Positions 38,759-47,916 of a DNA stretch of 64,000 bases are shown here, piece by piece. The DNA is from Microbacterium terregens. GTDB taxonomy: Bacteria; Actinomycetota; Actinomycetes; Actinomycetales; Microbacteriaceae. How positions within the stretch are numbered: the first letter of the stretch is position 1; each line of letters begins with the position of its first letter. A model generated the notes under the pieces. It was not told the origin of the DNA, searched no databases, and saw only the letters and a list, made by a program, of their open reading frames with translations. The stretch spans positions 248,001 to 312,000 of the forward strand of contig NZ_BAAAWH010000001.1 in NCBI RefSeq assembly GCF_039534975.1, in the 5' to 3' direction. The translations under genes were made by a program, and so were the position numbers.

Positions 38759-39685
38759 CTAGAGGTTGTTCAGGGCGCCGGTGCGGCGCACGACAGCGAG
38801 GTAGCCGAAGATGATCACGATCGGGATGAGCGCGATCGCCGCCGCAAGCGGCAGGTTGTTCGCAGCCCCGACATTCGTGTAGACGAGATTGCCGAGCATC
38901 TGACTGGCCCCGCCGACGATGTTCACCGTGATGTAGTCGCCGAGTGAGAGCGAGAAGCTGAAGATCGTGCCGGCGATGATCGCCGGGAACACGAGCGGCA
39001 GCACGACGCTTCCGAGCGTCCGCCAGGTCTTGCCCCCGAGGTCTGCCGATGCCTCCAGCAGAGAGTCGGGCACGCGCTCCAGGCCCGCGTAGATCGGCAG
39101 GATGACGTACGGAAGCCAGAGGTACGACAGCGTGATGACCGTCGCCGGCAGCCCGTACCCGGGGGTGCTCAGCCCCAGGGGTGCCAGCATCCATTCCAGG
39201 ATGCCGTCCTGGGACAGCACGGAGCGCCACGCGTAGGCCTTCACGAGGTAGCTCGCCCACAGGGGCATCAGCACCGCGATCAGCAGGATGCGCTGCGCCC
39301 GCGGGGAGGCGACCTTCGCCATGTAGAACGCGATCGGCAGCGCCACGACCACATCGATGAGCGTCACCAGCAGCGCGACGCCGAGCGTGCGCAGGGTGAC
39401 CGTCTGATAGAGCGAGCCCGTCAGCACGGTGATGATGTTCTCGAGCGTCCACTCCGTGGTGATCTCGCCGGTGAACGAGTCGACAGACCAGAACGCGGTG
39501 ACCAGCAGCAGCACGAGCGCGACGATGTAGACCACGCCCAACCAGAACAACGGTGCCGACAGCAGCAGCGCGAGTCGCGTGCGCGGGTGTGCGATCAGAA
39601 ACGACGAGAGCCGCCGCGGCCCGCTCTTCCGCGGCGGTGGAACCGGTGGCGTGGTGCGCTCTTCGGCGAGGGATGTCGCGGTCAT
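38759..39685 (-). CDS. potB: Polyamine-type ABC permease, PotB-like
   Basis: 308 residues from the ATG at 39685 (MTATSLAEER), which has CGGAG eight bases before it. Six membrane segments after a basic N-terminal tail; EAA loop LLEASADLGGKTWRTLGSVVLPLVFPAIIAG. Pairs with PotC. Confidence 0.93.
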   Translation of the reverse strand: MTATSLAEERTTPPVPPPRKSGPRRLSSFLIAHPRTRLALLLSAPLFWLGVVYIVALVLLLVTAFWSVDSFTGEITTEWTLENIITVLTGSLYQTVTLRTLGVALLVTLIDVVVALPIAFYMAKVASPRAQRILLIAVLMPLWASYLVKAYAWRSVLSQDGILEWMLAPLGLSTPGYGLPATVITLSYLWLPYVILPIYAGLERVPDSLLEASADLGGKTWRTLGSVVLPLVFPAIIAGTIFSFSLSLGDYITVNIVGGASQMLGNLVYTNVGAANNLPLAAAIALIPIVIIFGYLAVVRRTGALNNL

Positions 39686-39749
39686 GTGTGCTCCGGGAAG
39701 ATGCCGGGGGCGGTGGTTCGGGTCCGCCGCCCCCGGCGCTCGGTGTGGG

Positions 39750-40928
39750 TCAGCCCTTGATCTCGGACCAGGCCTCGGTCCATTGGGCGTAGTCGACGCA
39801 CTCGACGTCGGTCCGGCCGTCGACGCACTCGGCGATCGGAGTCGTCCAGTACCAGATCTGGGCCGCATAGTCCGCGTCGCCGGCGTGGTACGCCTCGCAG
39901 TCGTCGCGGTAGTCGCAGGCCTCCTGGCTCGACGGCGCCTCACCGAAGTAGGCGGTCGCCTGCGCGTTGGTCTCCGGGCTCGCGATCCAGTCGAGCCATG
40001 CGTATGCGCAGTTCGGGCTCTTCGCCTCGGACGCGATCATCCAGGTATCCGACCATCCGGTCGCCCCTTCGTCCGGAAGGACGACATCGGTCGGCGCGTC
40101 CTCGCCGGCGAGCACGTTCTGGATGACCTGCCAGGTCGTCCCTGCGACCGAATCGGTGGTCTCGAACGCCTGGATCTCCTTGAGATAGTCCGACCAGTAC
40201 TCGCTGATGTGCGGGCGCTGCTCCTTCAACAGGTCGACCGCCGCCTGGAACTGGGTCTCGTCGAGCGCATACGGGTTCTCGATGCCCAGGTCGGGCTGAT
40301 GCGCCATGAGGTAGACCGCGGCATCCGCGATGTAGATCGGCGAGTCATACGCGGTGATCTTGCCGGTGTACTGGCTCGCCTTGTCGAAGACGATGTCCCA
40401 CGACGTCGGCGCCGGCGTGACGACCTCGGTGTTGTACAGCAGCAGGTTCGCACCGTAGCCGTGCGGCACGCCGTACGATTTGCCGTCCACCGAGTTCCAC
40501 TGCTGGTCCTTCAAGAAGTCGAAGACGCCCGCGTAGCTGGGGATCAGGTCGGTGTTCACCTCTGCGACGTCGCCGCCTGCGATCAGTCGCAGCGTGGCGT
40601 CACCCGATGCCGCGACGACGTCGTAGTCGCCCGTCTTCATGAGGTTGACCGCCTCGTCCGACGTGCCGTAGGTCTTCGATTCGACGGTGCAGCCGGTCTT
40701 CTCCTCGAATCCGGTCACCCAGTCCACGGCGGGGTCGTTGCTGCCGTCCTCGACGTACCCGGGCCACGCGAGGATCGAGACGGAGTCCTCGAACTCGCCG
40801 AGCTCCGTGGCGGCGTCGCCACCCGAGTCGCCACCGGACCCGGTGCCGCAGGCGGTCAGCGCGAGAACCGCCCCGACGGCCAGAGCGGCGACCGCGGCGT
40901 GCCGCCTACCGCGTGTGATGTGCCTCAT
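39750..40928 (-). CDS. potD: Polyamine-type solute-binding lipoprotein, PotD-like
   Basis: 392 residues. Lipoprotein signal with lipobox LTAC (Cys about 27). Mature part has the type II periplasmic-binding fold starting VSILAWPGYVEDGSNDPAVDWVTGFEEKTGC, and ends TDVECVDYAQWTEAWSEIKG. It captures spermidine, putrescine or a related amine outside the membrane; the binding residues are too divergent to choose. GAGAGGAAGAAC precedes the start. Confidence 0.92.
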   Translation of the reverse strand: MRHITRGRRHAAVAALAVGAVLALTACGTGSGGDSGGDAATELGEFEDSVSILAWPGYVEDGSNDPAVDWVTGFEEKTGCTVESKTYGTSDEAVNLMKTGDYDVVAASGDATLRLIAGGDVAEVNTDLIPSYAGVFDFLKDQQWNSVDGKSYGVPHGYGANLLLYNTEVVTPAPTSWDIVFDKASQYTGKITAYDSPIYIADAAVYLMAHQPDLGIENPYALDETQFQAAVDLLKEQRPHISEYWSDYLKEIQAFETTDSVAGTTWQVIQNVLAGEDAPTDVVLPDEGATGWSDTWMIASEAKSPNCAYAWLDWIASPETNAQATAYFGEAPSSQEACDYRDDCEAYHAGDADYAAQIWYWTTPIAECVDGRTDVECVDYAQWTEAWSEIKG

Positions 40929-40986
40929 TGTTCTTCCTCTCCGTGCGGTCGACCGTGGGGCGTGCGCCTCGCGGCCTGTTCCCGGG

Positions 40987-42018
40987 TCAGGTGCCCGGGG
41001 GTATCAGGGCGACGACGTCTTCGTCGTGCCAGCTCACGTGCACGCGCTCGCCGCGCTCCTGGTCGGCGGCGCGCGAGCGATCGTTGCGCTCCAGCACGGT
41101 GACGCGCAGGCCCCCGTCGAGATCGACGACGCGACGGATGGCGCTGCCGACGTAGATCGACTCCACGACCGTGCCGGGCGCGGAGCGCACGCCCTCCCCC
41201 GACCGAGGCTCGAGAGAGAGCGTGAGCTTCTCGGGGCGGATCGTGTGCTCGCCCGAGCAGCCGATCAGGTGCGGGGACCGATCCGCGTCGAACAGGTTGG
41301 AGGTGCCCACGAAGTCGGCGACGAACCGGGATGCCGGCTGCTCGTAGAGTTCGCGCGGCGTCCCCAGCTGCTCGATCCGCCCCGCGCTGAACACTGCGAT
41401 CCGATCGGAGAGGGTGAGCGCCTCTTCCTGGTCGTGGGTCACGAAGATGAACGTGATGCCGAGGTCGCGCTGGATCTGCTTGAGCTCGACCTGCATCTGC
41501 TCGCGCAGCTTGAGGTCCAGCGCGCCCAGCGGCTCATCGAGCAGAAGCACCTTCGGCTGGACGACGGTCGCTCGCGCCAGGGCGACTCGCTGACGCTGCC
41601 CGCCGGAGAGTTCAGAGGGCTTGCGGGCGGCGAGCTGTTCGAGGCGCACCGAGGCGAGCGCCCTCAGCGCGCGCTCGCGTCGCTCCGTGCGTCCCACACC
41701 GCGCACGCGCAGGCCATAAGCGACGTTGTCGAGGGCGGTCATGTGGGGGAAGAGCGCGTAGTCCTGGAAAACCGTGTTGACGTCGCGATCGAACGGGGCG
41801 CGCGTGGTGACGTCCTTCCCGAACAATTCGATCGTGCCGCTGGTCGGACGCTCGAAGCCCGCGATCAGGCGCAACACCGTCGTCTTGCCCGAACCCGACG
41901 GCCCGAGCATCGAGAAGAATTCTCCGGCCGCGATCACGAGGTCGACGGAGTCGACGGCCGTCACCGCACCGAACTCCTTGGTGAGCCCGGACAGTCGGAT
42001 GGCAGGCTGCGCGGTCAT
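40987..42018 (-). CDS. potA: Polyamine-type ABC ATPase, PotA-like
   Basis: 343 residues. Walker A GPSGSGKTTVLR, signature LSGGQRQRVALARA, Walker B VLLLDEPLGALD, H-loop VTHDQEEA, then the C-terminal TOBE domain from about residue 245. First gene of the operon potA-D-B-C. TATGAT (42066-42061) overlaps a palindrome that may be the site of the divergent GntR regulator. Confidence 0.94.
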   Translation of the reverse strand: MTAQPAIRLSGLTKEFGAVTAVDSVDLVIAAGEFFSMLGPSGSGKTTVLRLIAGFERPTSGTIELFGKDVTTRAPFDRDVNTVFQDYALFPHMTALDNVAYGLRVRGVGRTERRERALRALASVRLEQLAARKPSELSGGQRQRVALARATVVQPKVLLLDEPLGALDLKLREQMQVELKQIQRDLGITFIFVTHDQEEALTLSDRIAVFSAGRIEQLGTPRELYEQPASRFVADFVGTSNLFDADRSPHLIGCSGEHTIRPEKLTLSLEPRSGEGVRSAPGTVVESIYVGSAIRRVVDLDGGLRVTVLERNDRSRAADQERGERVHVSWHDEDVVALIPPGT

Positions 42019-42063
42019 GGACGGTCCCTCCGGTCGGTCCTAGCCGGTCGGTGCTACTAAATC

Positions 42064-42077
42064 ATATGGAACCAGAT
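42064..42077. promoter_or_regulatory. Probable GntR operator between potA and the regulator gene
   Basis: ATATGG-AA-CCAGAT, an imperfect palindrome overlapping the minus-strand -10 TATGAT. Assigned to the adjacent FadR-type GntR protein by position. Confidence 0.5.
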
Positions 42078-42153
42078 GTCTAACAGGGGGTACGCGTGTT
42101 ACGGTCTTGTCACGGATGCGAAGGCCACCGGTAGACGCAGGGGAGCGCCGCAC

Positions 42154-42927
42154 ATGCCGAATGCCACAGGCCGTCAGGATGCCGCCCGGTCCGTCGTCTT
42201 CGCCCCCCTCGACGGCACCGGTCGCGCCGAGCTGGTCGAGCAGCGGTTGACGGACGCGATCGTCAGCGGTGTCCTTCGCGACGGCGAACGGCTGCCGAGC
42301 GAGTCCGAGCTCGCCCGCAGCCTCGGGGTCGCCGTCGTCACCGCGCGCGAAGCGCTGGAGAGCATGCGCGAGCGCGGCCTGGTCCGCACCCGCCGCGGCA
42401 GGGACGGGGGCAGCTTCGTGACCCACGACCGCGACGCCGCCGCCCGACTGCTCGACTCCCGGCTCAGAGGGCACTCGCGCATCGAGCTCCGCGATCTCGC
42501 TCTGCACGTCGCCGCGATCGCCGGCACCGCTGCCGAACTCGCCGCCGACCGTGCCAGCCGGGATGATGTCGAATCGCTCCTCGCAATCCACGCCGCCGCC
42601 GATCTCTCCACCGCCGGCGGCGCCCGCCGAGCTCTCAGCAGGTTCCAGCTGGAGGTCGCGGCGATCAGCCAGTCGCCCCGCCTCGTCCGCGAGGAGGTCC
42701 GCCTGCAGGGCGAGGCCGGACCCCTGCTCTGGCTGTGCCTGCGCGATCAGGAGTACCGTGACGTCAGCGCCGCGAACCGGACCCGCGTGATCGATGCCAT
42801 TGGAAACGTCGACCCGGTCGCGGCCAGGGCCGCGACGATCGCTCAGGCGACCGGCGCACTGGACTGGCTGGTGGACGAGAAGGTCCGGATCGAGGCGTCC
42901 GCCGACCTCACCCGGGAGGGAGCGTGA
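42154..42927 (+). CDS. GntR-family regulator (FadR type)
   Basis: 257 residues. Winged helix LVEQRLTDAIVSGVLRDGERLPSESELARSLGVAVVTAREALESMRERGLVRTRRGRDGG near the N-terminus, and an all-helical FCD-like ligand domain after it. GGGAG eight bases before the ATG fixes the start at 42154. Divergent from the pot operon and followed, with a one-base stop/start overlap (TGATG), by a cache-domain protein, so it probably controls amine uptake. Confidence 0.9.
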   Translation: MPNATGRQDAARSVVFAPLDGTGRAELVEQRLTDAIVSGVLRDGERLPSESELARSLGVAVVTAREALESMRERGLVRTRRGRDGGSFVTHDRDAAARLLDSRLRGHSRIELRDLALHVAAIAGTAAELAADRASRDDVESLLAIHAAADLSTAGGARRALSRFQLEVAAISQSPRLVREEVRLQGEAGPLLWLCLRDQEYRDVSAANRTRVIDAIGNVDPVAARAATIAQATGALDWLVDEKVRIEASADLTREGA

Positions 42928-43694
42928 TGAATCCCCCGACGTTGGGAACGACCGCGAGCGTGTCGCCGGTGCACATCGCGGAGCGCGTCGCCGAAACCAT
43001 CGACCGGCTGTTCACGACCATCGACGAATGGCGCGATCTCCTGCAGGCGCACCTCGCCGCGGATCACGCTCCGAACGCCGCGACGCTCGATCCGCTCGTG
43101 GAGGCGTTCGCCGTTCCGGCGCTCGCCGCCGATGGTCTCGTCACGGGGGCCGGTTTCGTGGCCGCCCCCGGAGTTCTCTCCGATGCGCACTGGCATCTTG
43201 CCTGGTGGCTCGGCGGAGGTGACGGCATCCGTCGTCTTGCCACGGTGGACGATCCAGCGAGCGATCAGTTCCGCGACTACACGGCGCTGGAGTGGTGGCG
43301 CCTGCCCGCCAAGACCGGAAACCGCCATGTGACCGGGCCGTACGTGGACTACGTGTGCACCGACGACTACACCGTCACCATCACCAGCCCGGTCGTCGTG
43401 GATGACCGGCTGCTGGGCGTCGTCGGCACCGACGTGCTCGTGGACCGGCTCGAGCACGAGCTGCTGCCTCTGCTGCGGGCCGGCGACGAGTCGATCGCGG
43501 TCGTCAACGCGTCGGGCCGGATCGTCACGGCGACCGACGCACGCCGAGAGCCCGGATCCATGCTGAGGCTGGCGGATCTGGCTGACGCACTGATCCCCCT
43601 GCGCGACTCTCAGCCCGTGCGCACACGGCTTGCGGCCGGAGTCGAGGTCATCGCGTGCGGGGATACGTCGCTCGCGCTCGTGGTGGGCATCTAG
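42927..43694 (+). CDS. Cache-domain (PDC-like) sensor protein without output domain
   Basis: 255 residues, no membrane segment and no signal peptide. The centre has the cache fold: TALEWWRLPAKTGNRHVTGPYVDYVCTDDYTVTITSPVVVDDRLLGVVGTDV. A C-terminal strand-helix module (AVVNASGRIVTATDARREPG) follows. Cytoplasmic cache proteins next to GntR genes may bind the same amine ligand as the regulator; that is inference. GGGAGGGAGC lies before the ATG. Confidence 0.88.
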   Translation: MNPPTLGTTASVSPVHIAERVAETIDRLFTTIDEWRDLLQAHLAADHAPNAATLDPLVEAFAVPALAADGLVTGAGFVAAPGVLSDAHWHLAWWLGGGDGIRRLATVDDPASDQFRDYTALEWWRLPAKTGNRHVTGPYVDYVCTDDYTVTITSPVVVDDRLLGVVGTDVLVDRLEHELLPLLRAGDESIAVVNASGRIVTATDARREPGSMLRLADLADALIPLRDSQPVRTRLAAGVEVIACGDTSLALVVGI

Positions 43695-43766
43695 CCGCTA
43701 CCGGCGAGCGCAGACGGTCACGTCGTCTTCGGTCGCGCACTCCGGCGTCGCTGACGGCTGGCGTGC

Positions 43767-44372
43767 TCAGCGCCCGCCGGCCCCGGCATCCGTTGTTCCC
43801 ACATCGCTGCGGTGGAAATTCTGGAATGAGCGGGATGCCGTCGGCCCCCGTTGGCCCTGATACCGATTGCCGTAGGGGCCCGAGCCGTAGGGGTTCTCCG
43901 TCGGCGAGGACAGGCGGAAGAAGCACAACTGGCCGATCTTCATGCCCGGCCACAGCTTGATCGGCAGGGTCGCTACGTTCGACAGCTCGAGGGTCACGTG
44001 GCCGGTGAATCCCGGGTCGATGAATCCGGCGGTGGAGTGCGTCAGCAGTCCGAGCCGGCCGAGCGAGGACTTGCCCTCGAGCCGGGCCGCGATGTCGTCC
44101 GGGAGCGTGATGAGCTCGAACGTGCTGCCGAGGACGAACTCGCCGGGGTGCAGGATGAACGGCTCCAGCGGGGTGGTCTCGATCAGGTGCGTCAGCTCGG
44201 GTTGGTCCTCGGCCGGATCGATGAACGGATACTTGTGGTTGTCGAAGAGCCGGAAGTAGCGATCCAGTCGCACGTCCACACTCGACGGCTGGACCATCTC
44301 GGGTTCCCACGGCTCGAGCCCGATGCGTCGGGCGTCGATCTCGAGGCGGATGTCGCGGTCTGAGAGCAGCAC
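43767..44372 (-). CDS. dcd: dCTP deaminase (probably bifunctional dCTP deaminase/dUTPase)
   Basis: 201 residues. [33 protein letters not shown] holds the trimer-interface catalytic residues, and [12 protein letters not shown] the N-terminal motif. It turns dCTP into dUTP, and in actinobacteria directly into dUMP, for thymidylate synthesis. GTG start six bases after TAGGCT (44384-44379): leaderless. Confidence 0.95.
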   Translation of the reverse strand: MLLSDRDIRLEIDARRIGLEPWEPEMVQPSSVDVRLDRYFRLFDNHKYPFIDPAEDQPELTHLIETTPLEPFILHPGEFVLGSTFELITLPDDIAARLEGKSSLGRLGLLTHSTAGFIDPGFTGHVTLELSNVATLPIKLWPGMKIGQLCFFRLSSPTENPYGSGPYGNRYQGQRGPTASRSFQNFHRSDVGTTDAGAGGR

Positions 44373-44400
44373 GCCGCAAGCCTAGCGAGCATCCGTTGGG

Positions 44401-44545
44401 GTGGGATGCCGCTGCCTCCGTCGTCGTCCGCCGCTCCCTTGTCATCGTCTGCCGCTCCCCTGTCGTCGGCTCCCCCGTCGTCGTCGGCCGCTCCCCTGTC
44501 GCGATCGGCGCGCCCGACGACGTGTTGTGACAGCCGAGCGCTCGA
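44401..44545. repeat. Short direct repeats and degenerate palindromic unit between dcd and tRNA-Gly
   Basis: CCGCTCCCcTGTC-like motifs recur at about 15-40 bp spacing (44418-44500), followed by CTGTCGCGA...GTTGTGACAG, which resembles the 75-bp unit at 14752. No gene is seen here. Confidence 0.5.
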
Positions 44546-44610
44546 CGTACGTCGCGCGGGCTCGGCGCCGTGGAGCTTTTGTTATGCTGGCTCCGCGCCT
44601 CACGGCGTGC

Positions 44611-44684
44611 GGGGATGTAGTTCAATGGCAGAACTTCAGCTTCCCAAGCTGATAGCGCGGGTTCGATTCCCGTCATCCCCTCCA
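44611..44684 (+). tRNA. tRNA-Gly (anticodon CCC)
   Basis: Cloverleaf: acceptor GGGGATG/CATCCCC, discriminator T, encoded CCA; D arm GTTCAATGGCAGAAC; anticodon stem CAGCT/AGCTG with loop TTCCCAA (anticodon 44643-44645); T arm GCGGGTTCGATTCCCGT. A -10-like TATGCT lies at 44583-44588. Confidence 0.96.
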
Positions 44685-44877
44685 ATGTGAGTTCTCACGC
44701 GGGTTGAGACATTCGCGGCCTCGTTGAGACCCTCGAGACTGCACGATCTCAGCGCCGACAGGTTCGGACCGCCGATCCTCCCAGTGCGCGCGAATATGGG
44801 TAGGCCGGAAAGCGCAAGCGCTGCCACCGAGCGACGAGAGCCCACTCACGGCCTCGCCGCTTTTCCGGCCTCGTTGG

Positions 44878-45360
44878 TCACCCCGCGGGTCGGACCAGAA
44901 CGAGCCAGGCTCCGATGACACCGCCGATGAATGCGACCAGAGCCGCGATTGCGACCAGGAACAGCCCAGCAGTGAACCCCAACAGGAGCCCTGTGCCGCC
45001 GAGGAGTATCAGTGCCGCGGTCGTGATGTTCGGGTTCAGCTTCTCCAGAATCCGCTCGAGTGGTGCGACGGTGGCCGCCCGCTCGGCACGACTGCCCAGC
45101 ACGATCAGGGATGCCGCCATGAGTAGCGAGACGGCGATCAGCTCTACCCCGAGGATCCATCCGGCAGGGTTCGGCAGTGCTATCGCGATGCTTGCGGCCA
45201 GTACGCCTACGAAGATGGTCAGAATCTGTGCGAGGCGAGCACGCAGCACCTTCGACTGGGCGATGTGCTCCGCGCGAACCGACACGGCAACGAAGAGAAG
45301 ACCCACAAGCGCTGCAGACGCGCCACCCGTGATGACCGCGAAGTCTGTCCAACCTGCCAT
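44878..45360 (-). CDS. Conserved four-helix membrane protein, unknown function
   Basis: 160 residues. MAGWTDFAVITGGASAALVG and LLFVAVSVRAEHIAQSKVLR form the conserved beginning; three more hydrophobic stretches follow. The family is widespread in actinobacteria without known role. The ATG at 45360 follows TACCGT (45373-45368) by seven bases: leaderless. The next 270 bp on its 5' side hold no recognisable gene. Confidence 0.8.
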   Translation of the reverse strand: MAGWTDFAVITGGASAALVGLLFVAVSVRAEHIAQSKVLRARLAQILTIFVGVLAASIAIALPNPAGWILGVELIAVSLLMAASLIVLGSRAERAATVAPLERILEKLNPNITTAALILLGGTGLLLGFTAGLFLVAIAALVAFIGGVIGAWLVLVRPAG

Positions 45361-45632
45361 GGCGCCAACGGTACCGCTCTGCACCGGATTCAGAACCGCG
45401 CGGCGGTCATGGGGTTGAGCGCTAGTCCGAGGAATCAGATCCGACGCCCTGACGAACTGTCGGCTTGCTCCCGGCCCGTCTTGCGCCTGACGGCCCGTCG
45501 GACAACCCGGGCCGCCACGCGATTCACGCTCCGCGATGCGCTGGCGTCTCGCGGTAGCGGTCGAGCTCGCGGGGACGATGGCTCGACGGCTGTCACCTTA
45601 CGGTCGGCGCCCATCGATGACAGTCTGAGCGG

Positions 45633-45860
45633 ATGAAAACCATCGAGTGGTGGCCGCTGCTGGACGGTGACGCGCAGGCGTGGCTGATTGCCCACAACGG
45701 CGACGCCGTCTCCACAGAGGTCTTGAGCAAGATCGTGGCAGCAGGCGGGTCATTGACATCGGACGCGTGGTGGATCGGTGAAGCCGGAACCGAGGGGTTC
45801 TATCTCTCCGACGAAGCAGTCGACTGGATCGAAGCGACCGCGAACGACGAGTCTGCCTGA
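45633..45860 (+). CDS. Small hypothetical protein
   Basis: 75 residues, acidic, Trp-rich (WWPLLDGDAQAWL, DAWWIGEAGTEGFYLS). No domain recognised. Codon use is normal for the window. Only a weak upstream signal, TGAGCGG, precedes the ATG. Confidence 0.6.
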   Translation: MKTIEWWPLLDGDAQAWLIAHNGDAVSTEVLSKIVAAGGSLTSDAWWIGEAGTEGFYLSDEAVDWIEATANDESA

Positions 45861-46040
45861 TCGCGTTCCCGGCCGACGCACTTGCGCCACAGGGGCAGGA
45901 GATTCGGCCGGGACAGCGGACCTCATCAAGGCGCACCGGGGTATCACCGAGATCACTCAAGACTTGGTGATCGCTGTGAACTTGCAGTCAAACTTCCGCA
46001 GCAGTCCGGCATTGTTCACGTCCTGGCGCACACTGGGCGA

Positions 46041-46316
46041 ATGTGGTGGAGTTTCCTCAAGGCCGTCAAGAGGCGGCAGCATCGCGTCGCGCCGACGACG
46101 TGGGTCGCCGCGATCGCCGCTGTCATCTACACGTTCGCGCCGATCGACCTGATCCCCGAACTTGTACTCGGCCCCTTGGGCTTCGTAGACGACATCGGCC
46201 TCTGGGGTATCTTCGCCATCCTCCTCACGCGCGAGCAGCGGCGGTGGCTGACCGGACTCTCGCAGAGAGCGCCTGACGCGCGCGATCTCGGGAACCGCCC
46301 GCCGGCTCATCCCTGA
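46041..46316 (+). CDS. DUF1232 (YkvA-like) membrane protein
   Basis: 91 residues. VAAIAAVIYTFAPIDLIPELVLGPLGFVDDIGLW is the DUF1232 signature, with two membrane helices. Function unknown. The upstream 180 bp are lower in GC than the rest of the window. Confidence 0.82.
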   Translation: MWWSFLKAVKRRQHRVAPTTWVAAIAAVIYTFAPIDLIPELVLGPLGFVDDIGLWGIFAILLTREQRRWLTGLSQRAPDARDLGNRPPAHP

Positions 46317-46393
46317 CGGCTGTCATAGGTCGCGTGACCTTGCGCGGAACCCGACGGTCCTGCGGGCAGGACCTGGTCGGCTAGCATTCCGGC

Positions 46394-46621
46394 ATGACGA
46401 ACCCGGCTCCGATCGACGACGTTCCGATCGGCGGCGAGATCATCCGCCTCGGGCAGTTCCTGAAGTTCGCTGGGCTCCTCGACTCCGGTGGAGACGTCAA
46501 AGAGGCCATCATCGACGGCTACGTGAGCGTGAACGGCGAGGTCGACCGTCGCCGCGGACGGCAGCTTCAGCTCGGCGACATCGTCACCTTCGAGGGGCGC
46601 AGGGTCCGCGTCTGCCCGTGA
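46394..46621 (+). CDS. S4-domain RNA-binding protein, YbcJ-like
   Basis: 75 residues, essentially one S4 fold: IRLGQFLKFAGLLDSGGDVKEAIIDGYVSVNGEVDRRRGRQLQLGDIV. Such proteins bind structured RNA, probably in ribosome or tRNA contexts. TAGCAT (46382-46387) lies six bases before the ATG: leaderless. Confidence 0.88.
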   Translation: MTNPAPIDDVPIGGEIIRLGQFLKFAGLLDSGGDVKEAIIDGYVSVNGEVDRRRGRQLQLGDIVTFEGRRVRVCP

Positions 46622-46679
46622 GGGCGCCGGTCCCCAACGGGGGCGGGTATCGGGAACCCTCGATTGAGCCTCGTCGCCC

Positions 46680-47147
46680 TCAGCTCCCGTACCACTCGCC
46701 CGAGTTCGCCCCACGGCGGTGGTGGATTCTTCCTCCATCGATGGGGGCGGTTTCGTGACCGGCCAGATCGTGCACCCAGGGCGGCTGCTGGTCCATGGTC
46801 ACCGACCCTGCGCCTGTCGTGAAGTAGGCGACGATCGGAGGGCTCGCGACGAACTCGGTCGCGATGATGGCCGCACCGGGAATGCGGACCAGCGCGTTGC
46901 GCGCGTGCAGATCGCGCATGAGCACGGCGAACTCGTTCGGGTCGTCGGATGCCGGTTCCTGCGGGGCGACGGGCAACTCCGAGCGCAACTGGCCGACGAT
47001 CTCCCGCCGTTGCGCTGCGGAAAGCCGCGTGTAGGCGGCCGCGTACGCTCTGTCGGCGATACTCGCGGGAACGTTCCCGAGGACATAGGCATACCGAGCG
47101 ATCCGCTCGTCTTCGCTGATGGCGTGTTCTGCGTGGCGCCTTTTCAC
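46680..47147 (-). CDS. Hypothetical protein with conserved helical N-terminus
   Basis: 155 residues from a GTG preceded by AGGAGCGACA. ISEDERIARYAYVLGNVPASIADRAYAAAYTRLSAAQRREIVGQLR is a helical region seen in actinobacterial hypotheticals; the rest (LMRDLHARNALVRIPGAAIIATEFV and a Trp/His-rich tail) is not recognised. Confidence 0.65.
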   Translation of the reverse strand: MKRRHAEHAISEDERIARYAYVLGNVPASIADRAYAAAYTRLSAAQRREIVGQLRSELPVAPQEPASDDPNEFAVLMRDLHARNALVRIPGAAIIATEFVASPPIVAYFTTGAGSVTMDQQPPWVHDLAGHETAPIDGGRIHHRRGANSGEWYGS

Positions 47148-47296
47148 TGTCGCTCCTGGGTGATGAGCGTCAGCGTACGCCCGCCCGGACGCCCTGTCGA
47201 TGGCGCACTGATCGCAGATCGAGGCGCTCGCGGGCGCCCTCGACCTGGTCAGCGGGATCACCGGGATCCTTCGCCGGATCAGCCCGCCGGCTCCGA

Positions 47297-47839
47297 TCAG
47301 GCTTGCGTCGAGGTCGTGTCTGCCTTCGCAAGGAGGCGTCGCACACCTCCGCGGGCGAGCATGAGAACGATGATCAGCGCGGTCACCTGGAAGAAGCCGC
47401 CGAGGCGGACGGCGTCGCCGAAAACGAGCGCGACCAGCTCGAGCACGAGGAACTTGCTCCCCGGAAGCACAAGCAGGAGAGTGATCGCACTGACGATGCG
47501 AACCGCGGATGTCTTGGCCGTCCGGATCCTGTTCACGATCTTCTTCTTCGCCCACAGCACCACCTCGAGTACGACCTTCAGCAGGATCGCGGTCAGAAGG
47601 GCCAACAAGAACGATTCGGAGATGACGTCCGGGAACAGCTGGATGAAGACTCCGAGCACCACCAGGTAGATCAGGACATCGACGAGGTCGATCGGACGGA
47701 CACGCACCCAGGGAGTGTATCGACGGGCCCGTCGGACGAATGCCCGCAGGTCGATCCTCACCGGGGACGTGTCGTCACGAGCCGCATCGATTCCGGATCG
47801 CACGACGCGGAATGCCGCGTCGACCGCCGTCGTTGCCAC
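47297..47839 (-). CDS. Membrane protein of unknown function
   Basis: 180 residues. A basic N-terminal part (1-45), then four hydrophobic segments (about 50-70, 75-95, 110-130, 140-165). GTG start at 47839, with only weak ACAGG upstream, is tentative. Confidence 0.65.
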   Translation of the reverse strand: MATTAVDAAFRVVRSGIDAARDDTSPVRIDLRAFVRRARRYTPWVRVRPIDLVDVLIYLVVLGVFIQLFPDVISESFLLALLTAILLKVVLEVVLWAKKKIVNRIRTAKTSAVRIVSAITLLLVLPGSKFLVLELVALVFGDAVRLGGFFQVTALIIVLMLARGGVRRLLAKADTTSTQA

Positions 47840-47916
47840 AGTGGCCTGTCCGGATCATCGCGGAACCCGATCACGCAGCCAGCCGGCGGGCAACAGCGAA
47901 CCGGAGCACGCCAGAC

